From Hofstenia miamia (lineage: Eukaryota > Xenacoelomorpha > Acoela): a DNA stretch of 64,000 nucleotides. Positions 23,601 to 35,400 of the stretch are shown here, piece after piece. Within the stretch, counting starts at the first letter, position 1. Each line of letters begins with the position of its first letter. Made by a program: the position numbers and the translations under genes. Location: NCBI GenBank assembly GCA_004352715.1, contig SCFE01000117.1, forward strand, positions 700,752 to 764,751, in the 5' to 3' direction. The notes under the pieces were generated by a model, which was not told the DNA's origin, ran no database searches, and saw only the letters and a program-made list of their open reading frames with translations.

Positions 23601-24820
23601 TTTACTGGTACTCGTTGTAAATTTAAGAAATTCATTGTAAATCAGTTATAGCAATTGATTTTTCATTTTGTTCTAATCTATTAATTTATTAAATAGTATG
23701 TGAAAGGATATGTTGTCCTTCATTAACGAATTTTTAGCTAGTAGAAAGCGGAAAGATATAAACTATATTTTATTTATTCACTAAACTGTACAACAATGTG
23801 ATTCACAACACCTTCCGCAAGTTCTATATCATCGTTGTGGAAAATTTTTTATTTATCGAAAAGCTTGTAATTGTATTGACATAGGCGTCTGTGGAAGCAT
23901 GCATTTAAATTTATTTACCTCAAAGTTAAAAAAATATTTTTGTTTGGAAATATTAATTACAACTTTTAGCAGTAAAGTGTTTGTAAATCCAAAATATGTT
24001 AAATGTAAAGAGCGCAACCCTCTTGAAATTTGAAATATATTTTTTAAAGAATTATAGGTTCATGGGATTTTGAAAATTGTTTATTTTGAACAATAAATTG
24101 CAACTTAATTTTGTGAACAAAACAATGTATTCCAATGTCAGAGCAGATGGGCAAAGTTTACCATCACCACGCCTGTCAAGGTCAATGTGTGGCATCCTTC
24201 TCGCATATATTTAGACCGTCCAGACTTAAAACATGAACATATGTGACCTGACGAAAGACGGACAATGTTTATAACTTAAGTACTGATTCAGAATCATAAT
24301 TTACACAATGGTACGGTACAGTCTTGGACAAATGGATGGCGTGCCTAATTTGCAAACGTTACTCCATAAAAAGTGGGGCTTTTTAAATAATATTAAGTAT
24401 AACTTTCATTCAATAGTATTGCTTTGTTCACTGTTTTGCTTAAAAATCAAACCTTAGTAGGCAATAATTTGAATGTAGTATGAATATTAAACATTGATAT
24501 GATTAAAATAAACAATTTTAGAAAATCTTTATTACTCTGTAAAAACCGAAGAAAGCGAGAAACAAGGCTCATATACCACAAAACATTTTTATAACTGCTG
24601 AGTTGCAATATTTCATTATTGATAATAATTCAGTTTCATTTCCGTCCTACAGAAAATTTAGTATTTTTATTGGAATATTATGAAGAAAATTATGTTAATT
24701 TGACTTTAAATGATGCCTGATCACCTGACAATGTTTGAAATCAATAGAATATGGACCTTAGCATGTTAAGAGGTAAGCATTATAGAGATATTTCAAAAAG
24801 AGCAACTTATGATTTCACTG
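23601..24820. other. Gene-free AT-rich stretch
   Basis: Lies between two oppositely oriented LINE 3' ends. No gene, repeat or regulatory signal is recognised. Confidence 0.4.
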
Positions 24821-24826
24821 AAATCT

Positions 24827-27000
24827 AGATAAGATAAGATAAAAGATTCTATATTCAGATAAATGTTTACAATTCAATAACTGATAATTTATCTGAATAG
24901 CGTCATAAATTACAAAAAAGTAACCAATCTACAAATCAACATACATTACAAAAAGTAACAATTCTTACAGGCTATGGATGAATTACTTTATATTGCTATT
25001 TTAATGACGAGTTATCGTATAGTCATTGTTGTAAAATTTAAATCCTAACCATGATGTACTTAAATATATTTTTGCTTAAGGAAGATTTTTAAAAGGTTTT
25101 AATTTTTCAATGCTTTTAATTTCTTTAGGTAGCGAATTCCAGGTTCGAATTGCGACATTAATGAAAGATTTCTTCAAAACTTTTTTCTTGTACTTAACAC
25201 ATGTAAAAATTTTAGATCTTGAATTCTGTTTATACGCAAATCCCGGGAATTTAATTGAATTATAAGGCGGTAGATTTTTTACTAGTTTGAAAAATGTTAG
25301 CAAGGTATTTAAAATGACGAGTTGTTTTGGAAAGAGAATTGACCTAGAAATGTAATGTTTAGTTTTCGATGAATTTTTTGCTGAGATATTCAGTGCCCAT
25401 TTTAATTGAATGTCAAGTTTTCTATAAAGCACATCACTTAAATCAGTAAATAAGATGTTTGCATAATTAAGGTGGCTCATGATAAAAGCATGGAAGAATT
25501 GAATAATTGCACAAGGTGGTAATTGCTTAACTACTAGTGTCATACTTTTTATACCTATAGCTAGTTTTCTAACTGTTATGTTAATGTGAGTGTTGAACTT
25601 TAACTTTGAGTCAATGGTTACGCCTAAGTACTTGAAAGTGTCTACAATAGGTACATTAACAGTATTAATTTTCAAAGTCATTTTGGAAACATCGTAGTTA
25701 TTTTTATTGGGCTGTAAAATACAAAAATTCCGTCTTAGCTTCATTAATTAGCAACTTATGCATTGAAAAATATTTTGACAATTTGTTGCAATTGAATTCT
25801 ATTGATTCCACTGCTGAGTGCAATGATGTATTATCGCTGAAGATGCAGGTGTCATCGGCATATTGAATTAGATTGCAATTGGTTATTGACTGCATGTCAT
25901 TTACATAAATACTAAAAAGAAGAGGACCTAGAATCGTTCCTTGAGGCACCCCATTGTAAACCGGTAACCAATCAGAAAAAATATCGTTTAATTTAACTCT
26001 CTGGAATCTTTGGTTAAGGTAACTAGTTATCAATTGCTTACTATTACAAGAAAATCCTAAGTAAGATAGTTTTTCAATAAGTATGTTGTGATTAATCGAA
26101 TCAAAGGCTTTTGAGAGATCTAAACAAGCTATAGCTACAAATTTATTAGAATCGAGGGATGCTCTCCATTTTTCAGTAGCATGTAATAGTGCATCAGTTG
26201 TTGAAAAATTTTTGCGAAATCCAAATTGGGTGTTCGATAATAAATTATACTTATTAAAATGTTCAATTATTTGGTTATGCAATAATCTTTCGAATATTTT
26301 ACTTACTGGAGAAGTAATTGAAATTGGTCGATAATTAGTGGCAATTGAAGGATCGTTTTTCTTAAAAATAGGAGTAATGTGAGCAAGTTTTAGATAATCT
26401 GGGAAGTGATTGCATTTTATAGATTCATTAAAGATGAAATTTAAAGGACTTGCAATGATATCTGCAGTCATTTTAAGAGCCCAGGAGGGGATATTTGAGG
26501 GACCACTTGATTTGTTGGACTTAAGCTTAAGAATCGATTTAATAATTTCATAGGTAGTTGAGAATCGGAAATTAAATTCAGGTGTAAAGATTTTGTGTGA
26601 GAGGTTTTTGTATTTAATAAGGGGCCCTTTGTAATTTCCTAAGTTGACAAAAGTCTTGTTTAATTCATTAGAAATTTCTAAATTGTCGGTTAGATTATTT
26701 CCATTTTGATCTTTAATCACATCAATTAAGTTTGATTTAGATTGCTTATAATTTGTGATTTCTTTTATTAGTTTCCATTTTGACTTTTCATTTGGAAGAC
26801 GCGTATACTCATTTTTGATAAATTCATTGAATGCTTTACGAGATGCAATATTAGATGCATTTCTGGCCTTTTTATAGGCAGCAAAGTTCTTGTTAGTTCG
26901 AGAATTTATAAAATGTTTATATGCTTTGTTCTTTTCGCGAATTAAAGCTTTACAAGTGTCAGATATCCAGGGTTTGTTAAGATATCTCTTTCATCCTAAA
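24827..27000 (-). mobile_element. CR1/jockey-like non-LTR retrotransposon, 5'-truncated
   Basis: The minus-strand element runs from about 27,000 (5' truncation) to a (TTATC)n tail at 24,827-24,843. It contains the pre-RT linker, the RT domain, the C-terminal segment and a roughly 230-bp 3' untranslated region. The 3' region shares a TATCTGAATAGCGTCA-type block (in plus-strand reading) with the copy ending at 27,018. The 5' apurinic-type endonuclease is missing. Confidence 0.88.
25076..26990 (-). pseudogene. LINE reverse transcriptase, one frameshift
   Basis: Nearly intact. From about 26,990 the frame gives KPWISDTCKALIREKNKAYK and a basic linker. RT motifs follow in order: SGPSNIPSWALK, ITPIFKKNDPSIATNYRPIS, QFGFRKNFST, CLDLSKAFDSINHNILIEKL, GVPQGTILGPLLFSIYVNDM and the catalytic IQYADDTCIF near 25,850. 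HKLLINEAKTEFLYF comes next. A one-base frameshift at an A-run near 25,710 then moves the frame to a second part containing FKYLGVTIDSKLKFNTHI and a closing FINVAIRTWNSLPKEIKSIE. The catalytic Asp pair is intact. The 5' truncation and the frameshift make it non-autonomous. Among local LINE copies it is the best preserved, so probably the youngest. Confidence 0.9.
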
Positions 27001-27009
27001 GATCGACAA

Positions 27010-27325
27010 CTCTTTTTGATATGATGAGATATTCTTTATTCAGATGCTTATTGGAAATTAAAAACTGATAATTATCTGAATAGCGTCAAAAATAAACCAA
27101 CATACATACAAAAGCAAAATATACTATACAATAAATCTAACAGGTGAGGGAAAAATTACTGGGCGATTTCATGTATGGGGTTGTTTAATAATCATTGTTG
27201 TAGAATTAGTATCCTAGTCATGATTGCCCTGAGATACACTTTTGCTTAAGGTAGTTTAATTTACTTCTCAAAAGCTCTTAGTTTTTTTAATGTTCTTTTC
27301 TCTTTAGGTAACTGTAATAACCAAT
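27010..27325 (-). repeat. 3' end of a second CR1/jockey-like LINE copy
   Basis: Matches the 3' region of the neighbouring element. It shares AGATATTCTTTATTCAGAT and TATCTGAATAGCGTCA-type blocks, plus a TTTTGCTTAAGG...TTTCTCTTTAGGTAACTG stretch corresponding to the C-terminal coding end. It lies head-to-tail just upstream of the 5'-truncated copy. Confidence 0.75.
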
Positions 27326-27469
27326 TTACCGGATATAATGTGATCCCTTACATATTCATTACAGAAAATTTATTACAACATAAAATAATGTATCAGAATG
27401 GTTTGTCCCTAACAAGGCAAAATGCGTCTCTAACGCAAATAAATCCTACGTATCTGCAGGCTATCTAAA

Positions 27470-28469
27470 NNNNNNNNNNNNNNNNNNNNNNNNNNNNNNN
27501 NNNNNNNNNNNNNNNNNNNNNNNNNNNNNNNNNNNNNNNNNNNNNNNNNNNNNNNNNNNNNNNNNNNNNNNNNNNNNNNNNNNNNNNNNNNNNNNNNNNN
27601 NNNNNNNNNNNNNNNNNNNNNNNNNNNNNNNNNNNNNNNNNNNNNNNNNNNNNNNNNNNNNNNNNNNNNNNNNNNNNNNNNNNNNNNNNNNNNNNNNNNN
27701 NNNNNNNNNNNNNNNNNNNNNNNNNNNNNNNNNNNNNNNNNNNNNNNNNNNNNNNNNNNNNNNNNNNNNNNNNNNNNNNNNNNNNNNNNNNNNNNNNNNN
27801 NNNNNNNNNNNNNNNNNNNNNNNNNNNNNNNNNNNNNNNNNNNNNNNNNNNNNNNNNNNNNNNNNNNNNNNNNNNNNNNNNNNNNNNNNNNNNNNNNNNN
27901 NNNNNNNNNNNNNNNNNNNNNNNNNNNNNNNNNNNNNNNNNNNNNNNNNNNNNNNNNNNNNNNNNNNNNNNNNNNNNNNNNNNNNNNNNNNNNNNNNNNN
28001 NNNNNNNNNNNNNNNNNNNNNNNNNNNNNNNNNNNNNNNNNNNNNNNNNNNNNNNNNNNNNNNNNNNNNNNNNNNNNNNNNNNNNNNNNNNNNNNNNNNN
28101 NNNNNNNNNNNNNNNNNNNNNNNNNNNNNNNNNNNNNNNNNNNNNNNNNNNNNNNNNNNNNNNNNNNNNNNNNNNNNNNNNNNNNNNNNNNNNNNNNNNN
28201 NNNNNNNNNNNNNNNNNNNNNNNNNNNNNNNNNNNNNNNNNNNNNNNNNNNNNNNNNNNNNNNNNNNNNNNNNNNNNNNNNNNNNNNNNNNNNNNNNNNN
28301 NNNNNNNNNNNNNNNNNNNNNNNNNNNNNNNNNNNNNNNNNNNNNNNNNNNNNNNNNNNNNNNNNNNNNNNNNNNNNNNNNNNNNNNNNNNNNNNNNNNN
28401 NNNNNNNNNNNNNNNNNNNNNNNNNNNNNNNNNNNNNNNNNNNNNNNNNNNNNNNNNNNNNNNNNNNNN
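27470..28469. other. Assembly gap, 1000 N
   Basis: Exactly 1000 unknown bases. The sequence to the right begins inside a Penelope-like element, so the missing part probably contains its reverse transcriptase. Confidence 0.95.
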
Positions 28470-28990
28470 AGTAAGTGAAGCCTTCGATACAATCTTTCAA
28501 ATGCTCTGTCAAAATGGTTATCCTGATAATGTTCTACGTCGCTCATTTAATGCTGCCCTTAATTCAATTTATTGGAAAGTTCCCTATATCGCTAGTCTTT
28601 CAAAAAATATCGAAGCCTCATAAAAAAATCTCAAAAAGAAATTCACTTAAACTCAAATCAAGCATGCCTTTCAATCATTCAAAACCAGCAACATATTTTC
28701 AAACAAAGATCCCATTCCAATGTCTTTACGCTCTTCTTTTGTTTATAAATATCAATGTCATAAGTGTGAGCACTTATAAATAGGAGAGACTAGAAGACAT
28801 CTTCAACCCAGAATCAGAGAACTTCTTTACGGTCATCTTCGCTCAGAAGTCTTCCTCCATCATCAAAGTCATGTCGCCAGCTCATCTAATTTTTCAGTCA
28901 TGATCTGTCATCCATCTTCAAAGGTACCCAATCGCAATCACAGAAATTTACCCGTCATTTAACAATCAAGCCGAAACTACTTCAAATATA
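28470..28990 (+). pseudogene. Penelope-like retroelement, RT C-terminus plus GIY-YIG nuclease
   Basis: The first frame after the gap gives FQMLCQNGYPDNVLRRSFN and then KVPYIASLSKNIEAS. This matches the C-terminal RT/linker part of Penelope-like elements (NGYP and VPYI-G-LS motifs). After a frameshift the frame continues with SSFVYKYQCHKCEHL, an in-frame stop, IGETRRHLQPRIRELL, HLRSEVFLHHQSH. That is the GIY-YIG endonuclease with a VYKxxC start, the IGET-R-L-RI block and a downstream His. Stops and frameshifts make it inactive. No other retroelement class combines these parts in this order. Confidence 0.85.
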
Positions 28991-29667
28991 TAATTCGTCA
29001 ACGTGTTTGGTTTTTATGCAAATGAAAAAACTCTATCCTCGCTACATATTGTAGCATCACTAGGGTGCACTAAGAGAACGCGACTAACTATTTTTCTATT
29101 TACAACTGTGTTCGTCTATTATATACAGTAAATATTTAAAATCTGTACAAAACTAGTTAAACTAGTAATCACGAAAACAGTGAACTGGCCGATACCTGCC
29201 GCCACAATATATATATATGTATATATAGTAAAACACTGATACCTTAAACAATTGAAATGACCTTTTCTCTAGCACTGCGACTTTAATTTCACTTCCTTAT
29301 ACTTGAGCAATCCAATTTTATTGACCAATAAAAATTATTCAATTTCTGTCCAGGTAGATGCAAAAAAAATTCTATTTTTCAATTTATTTTATCCACGGTT
29401 TGAACTTTTGAGGAACTGTTAGTGTCAAACCTCTTCGGCTATATTGAGCAAATAATAAATAATTTAGATTTTGCGTGTTGATTATTCAATTTTTATTGTC
29501 ATCCAGCCAGGTTCCACGTATGACAAACATGCAGTTTTCATTTAATTATAAAGATTCAATGGAGTTTTGTTTGAGTAAACCTCGGATTGATAAAGGACCG
29601 TATGGATTGAATTTTAAGAGTAAATTATTAAAGTTTTATTTTAGTGTAAAATAACGTTTTTATATTA
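28991..29667. other. Gene-free stretch with (TA)n microsatellite
   Basis: A (TA)n tract lies near 29,207-29,228. No gene is recognised. The left part is probably the 3' end of the Penelope-like element. Confidence 0.4.
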
Positions 29668-30086
29668 CAGTGTTTTCCAAAATAATGCAAGATTTCAGAA
29701 ATATAAAGCAAGATTCCAAAAATATAAAGCACGTTTTCAAAAATACGAAACAAGATTTCAAAAATATAACATATTTCTAATTCCATCCAACAAAAATTTA
29801 TTTTTGCTGATAATGACCTAAAAATGTTTATAATCTTGCAATTGTTAGTGTGCACGACAACGCTACTCCACCCTGTGGTACAAAAAGGATGTGCATTTGC
29901 ATTACATGTATATATGTAGATTAAACCGTTTTTTGTGTTAATATAGTTAATATCAGTATTTTTCATTACATCGTGAATATTATCTTATTACTTTTTAAAT
30001 AATGTTTTCATTTTTACATGCGCATTTTCTTAACAGTTTAAGTAAATTATTTTGGAAATCTTGCTTTATATTTTTGGAAAACACTG
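29668..30086. mobile_element. Mariner-type MITE, 419 bp, with TA target sites
   Basis: Both ends begin CAGTGTTTTCCAAAA (15 bp, perfect inverted repeat) and both are flanked outside by TA. The left end continues into about four tandem units of roughly 21 bp resembling AAATATAAAGCAAGATTTC, and one similar unit sits next to the right end. No transposase is encoded. TA duplication and the CAGT start fit the Tc1/mariner superfamily. Confidence 0.85.
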
Positions 30087-32497
30087 TATATATAAATTTA
30101 TTAATAAAATAATCAAAAACCGTGGAATTTGACATTTTTGTACATTCTGTATATTTCTTCTCAATCAGTTTTGAAAATGTTTTTCTGTGATTTACTTTTG
30201 CAAATATTCTTGTTAACTCATTTCATACCAAAGTCCTTTAAATGGGGACCATGTCTTTAAATGCATGCCTCATGTATGGTTTTAATTTCATCTTCATTTC
30301 TTTTATTGATTGTTTAAATCTATTGCAGTTTTAATGTTTTACGTTCTGAGCATTGGCTTTATGGTTGTTTCGCATTTTTTTTACGTTTGTTAGTCGATCA
30401 TTTGTTATTTCCGAAGCCACATTTCTCAATTTATATTTTACTTATGCATCACTAACTTCAACAAATTTGACCTCTTTACATAGTACATTCATTGTGGGAT
30501 TTCGAGGTTATGAAATTTTGCCAAAAGTTCATACCAAAGTCCTTAAATGCGATACATACGAAATATCATAAGATAACACTTCAATGCATAGAACTTGAAG
30601 GCGTAGTCAATTCATTGGGCGTAGTTAAGAAATTAAATCTCTGGAACTTAGTATATTATTTTATCAAAAAACCACAATAAAATTAGATATAACATTATTA
30701 AAATTCAATATGTGCAAACGTTTAAGCAAAATTGGTTTATTCAATATTCTCATACATTATATTAAAATATTAATTTATATAATAAGCTTTGTTCAGTCAT
30801 TAATAATTAATATAAATAAGGCCTTTTAAAAATATTTTATTCTTAAATAAACAACAATGTTTAAAATAAGGTTGATCACCACAAATGGAAACTGAAATTT
30901 CAGTTAAAATATTATCTTGAGTTACGCGCCTCGTAGAAATCGAAATCGGTAGTACTTGTCGATATTACTAAGCATTTACAACAGAAATTTTCAATGGGGA
31001 AATATTGATAGAAAACACATAAAAATAGCAAACTGCTCTCTCTCTCTTTACATAAAACATTGAGCGTATAAAACTACCTTTATAAAACTTCAAGCACTAC
31101 AAAAGATTTCGACAGTATCTTGGGGAAGTGAAACAAAACGGAAGCGAAGGCACTTTTTAGCGTCCAGCTAAATAAATAAATTTTCTTAATTATTTATATT
31201 TAAATATCAACAATTTAGTTACCTTTTTCAACATATACTATATATTAATTTGCTATACTTTAAAGCTGCTTTTAAGCAAAATAGCACATTTTAGAATAAG
31301 GATTTAAAGCTTGCATTGGGAGGAAAGCCCGAGCCTCCTAAATACAACTACAAATAATTAGGGGGAATTCATAAGAAAAATGAAATTTTGAATAAATATA
31401 GAATGTTACGGACACATAAATCTGATATAAAGACCTATTAATTTGAGATTGATGATGGTATTCATTGCCTTGAAAGAAATATCTTTGTGCAATACAACTA
31501 TGTGTTCTCTAGAGAATTATAGAAATGCTATTAAAATACAAATAGGACGATGAAATAATGGCAGAGTTAAAACATTGCTGGCAGATAACACCAAGATAAA
31601 TATGCGAAAGAATTAAACGCACGTTTCGTTAATAAAAACGCTAACACTCGCAGAGAGATTGAAAATTATTTAAAGTTTAGTTCATATCGAAAATCACTAT
31701 AAATTTACAATTTTCTCAAAAAATTTTAGAAAAAAATATATAGAAAATCAAATACGTTTTTAGAAGATTTCAGAAGACAATTGCAGTGTCTTAATAGATT
31801 TACAATGAAAATTGAAACTTTCAAAAATCCCACAAAATAAAAATCGATTTTCAACCGCTATCAAACTATTGTGCTATATTTGCTAAATACATGCAGTTTC
31901 CAATTGCTAACATCTTGAACTCATCTATGTAATATAATGAGTTCAGCCAACCACAAACCATTTTGAAAAATGTAATAGAAAGCGCAAAAACAAAATTATT
32001 ATGAAATTATTTTATAATTTTTGTTTAATGTAAAAATAAAAAATTGACTTTTATCAAAATACCCAAGAGATCAAAAAATTAAAACTGCATAAAACAAAGG
32101 AATTTTTAAGGCTGAGATGAACAAATACGCAGGGCAAAAAAACGCTTTCGAAAGGCAAAGAGTCGCTAGTCAATCGAAATTTAAAATTTGTACAAGTAAA
32201 GCGGAGACTTGAAAGTGAGACGTACACAAGATTTACCGACTGTCAAAATATTGCAAAACGGTCTGATTATGTTCTAGTTGCAAAACAACTTATTTTTCAG
32301 GAAATTCAAAATATACATGTATGTATAATCAACGTTGGTCTGGAAATTACTAATAATTCTAAAACGAAAATTCTTCGCATTGCAAACAAATAGTCTCTTA
32401 ACAATGGAAGACTTGGACCAGCCCATGTTGGTCAGAATATGAATAAGTCCGAAAATAATAAAAAAATAAGTTTTAATAATTGAGGTGCGAGAAATTT
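30087..32497. other. Gene-free AT-rich stretch downstream of CK1-alpha
   Basis: No gene. A (CT)n tract lies near 31,037. The part next to 32,497 may hold a small last exon and the 3' untranslated region of the CK1-alpha gene, but I could not identify them. Confidence 0.35.
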
Positions 32498-35400
32498 CTA
32501 TTTTGATTTCACTATGGAATGAACTTTGTTTGGACAATTAACTACTAGCAAAGGACCCGTGTAAACAAACTCACGCTTACTGCCGCCTTTGCTTTTTGTT
32601 TTGGGATCCAGCTTCGCACTCTGCGGCAGATACTCGCCACCAATAGCACGTGCATGGCAATGAGGATCAGCAGAAGTCGTCGAGGCATGAGTGGTGTTGT
32701 TTGATTTCTGCTTTAGGAGGGTCCAGTCATAGATAAAGTCGTATTGATGATTCAGAGTGCGGAATAAAATGCGGAACAATTGGCGAAGGTACATGTAGTC
32801 CGGAGCCTCTTCGAAACGCAATCCACGACAGTAGTTAAGATACATGGCGAATTCGGCTGGAAACCCCTAAATTCAAATGAATTTACCTTTAAAAAAATCA
32901 CCAACTAAAGTTTCGATCAGGATTTTTTGGCAAATAATAATTAATGAACACATACTTTAAAAAATTACTTAAAACAGACCACAAAATACCAAATTTTTAT
33001 TCTTAGTATATATGCAAATGGAAAAATATAATGCTTAATAATGTTATAAAGTTATGATGTAAATAAATATACTTTCAGTTGCGCAATCTTTAATCAGTTA
33101 GTCAACATTTGCTGTTAAACAAATCTATTTGTCAATGAAATTAATTCAGACGAGGATTACGAACTTTGCTCGACGGTAGCATGAACGTGCAGTGCATATT
33201 TAGTTGCAAATTTGAAGCCTGAACGTGCAATTAAAGGCATTCTTTTTCAAGTGCAATTAAACCTTGTAATACTGAATGCTTCCGTTCAATATAATGGTCG
33301 CACAAAATATTCCTATATTTTAAATAGATATTGGAGCTGCAGAAAATTAAAGATAAGCTAATTCAAAAACCGCACATGACAATAAAAAGTGAGAGTGGAC
33401 AAAACAAATATGTCATAAAAATGGTGTTAACCAAATTTTCACTACGCATCAAGTTGTGTAGGAGAAACATTGAATTTTACAAAATCGGATCACGTGTAGG
33501 CCACAGTATTAAACATTTTAAATCAGGGGCGGTCCTATTCCTAAAATTATTTCATACCGATTATATATTTGCAAGTTGTCCAAAATCTATTGATATCTTG
33601 CCAAAAGTGCAATTATTTAAGAGGTTCTCCCAAAAACTTTAAGGCACACATTTATAAACAGTAAGCTAATCTTTTTGTGACAAATTATATTCATGGTAAA
33701 ACAAAATTTGTGAAAATGATATTTTTGTCTTATGAAAAATCAAGACAATTTTTATCAATATTCAAATAAAAAATCGCAATTTCATTGAATTAGCTCTTGA
33801 AAAAGATAGGGCAACTCCCGACACTTTCCTAAAACCACACCTGATTTGAATCAACAAATTGTGTATACTGCATCACATCTAAGCAAAAGGAGTTTATGAA
33901 AAATATGATGATGGAATAATACATTGTTTCTGGAACTAATTTCATAGGAATTTCATTTGGTGAAAACTTCACAAAATCTTTGAAAACCACTGCTGTTCTA
34001 AACTTCAAAAAATGAGCCCATTATATCTAAGTTTGTCTCAATCTCAATCAAAATGTTTGCTATTGATATATCGGAATACTATGAACAAATGATATTAAGC
34101 CATTACTTACTAAAGAAAGTAGAATAAATTTGAAAAGTTATATACAAACTGAATAAATAAAAACCATAAATATTTAAGATTTTTAGAAAAGGTTAAAGCC
34201 AAAAACTAACTTTACAAAGAACTTCAAAGGGTGTGGCCATTTTCTTCTCTGAAATTCGTTCATATTTTTGTTTTTTAGTAGCAGCTTTAAGTCCTTGCCA
34301 CGGCAAACTGCTTCGATTAAAATACATAAGCACGTAACCAAGTGATTCAAGATCATCTCTTCGGCTAAATATATTATAATTCATATAGAGTAATAAAATG
34401 TAATAATATCAATAGTTTCCAAACATTTGACAATGCAAATAGTAAAGATTACACTTCAAAGTGAAAGATAATTTAAGTTTAAGCATTTTGGTTGTATATA
34501 CGAAGTATAAGCATACTTTAGAGCTGAATCAAATATTAAGTAATTCACACAGTGCAATATTACGTAATAAAACGTTCAAGTAATAGCCTACTGAGTTAGA
34601 CAAGCATTGGCCGACTAGAAGTGTTATCGCAATGCTTTGATGGGAAACTATAAACAAATTGCCGCTGGTGCACAGTTCTACATTAATCGAATGCTATGAT
34701 GTACACAGAACAAGAACAATACATTTTAATATAAACATGTTTAATACTCATAATGCACCCATAACTTAAAAACAAACATTCAATGAAATGTTTGACATGC
34801 AACTTTAAATTGAAAGATCAACAACGTAATCGGCGACAATAAAAAGTGGGAAATTGTGAAAGAATTTATAAACACCTTCAATTTCTATATACTATCTAAA
34901 ATATTTAAAATACATGTTGGAGGAATTTGCTTAGGGGAACCACCCAACACTCAGTTTAGCAAAGTCTGAAAAAAGATTAGAACTATATAAATGAAGGCCC
35001 AGAAGCAAAATCAGTTGTTACACACAACAAATTATTTCGTACATGCACATTAATGATCTATCTTTGAAAAAAAAATAACTACACATTTATTTTTGCAAAA
35101 AACACTGAAATAGTAACTTTAAGGGAAGACTATTTCCGAAATTAAACGGATGCTTGTCGGTATTGCTTAGACCTTCGCTATTTTTTTCATACATTAGTTC
35201 CTCCTCAAAATTTTACTTCACACACATGAAACTCCAAGTTTTTCTTCACACGTTGAAGTTAAATTTTTGAAGATGCATTTTCTCATAAATTCTGATATTA
35301 ATAAGGCAACATTTTGCCAAAAAATAGGATTTTTGATACATAACCGTTTATATTTTCTAGTAAAGCATTCGCTATAATTATGTCAAAACACATCTTTACA

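Noticed and set aside
27430-28546. Long minus-strand frames across the third 1000-N gap
   Set aside because: Artefact of unknown bases. The right flank is the plus-strand Penelope-like element, so these are antisense shadows.
33331-33642. 103-codon plus-strand frame inside the CK1-alpha gene
   Set aside because: Antisense in intron 4, with no recognisable motif and background composition.
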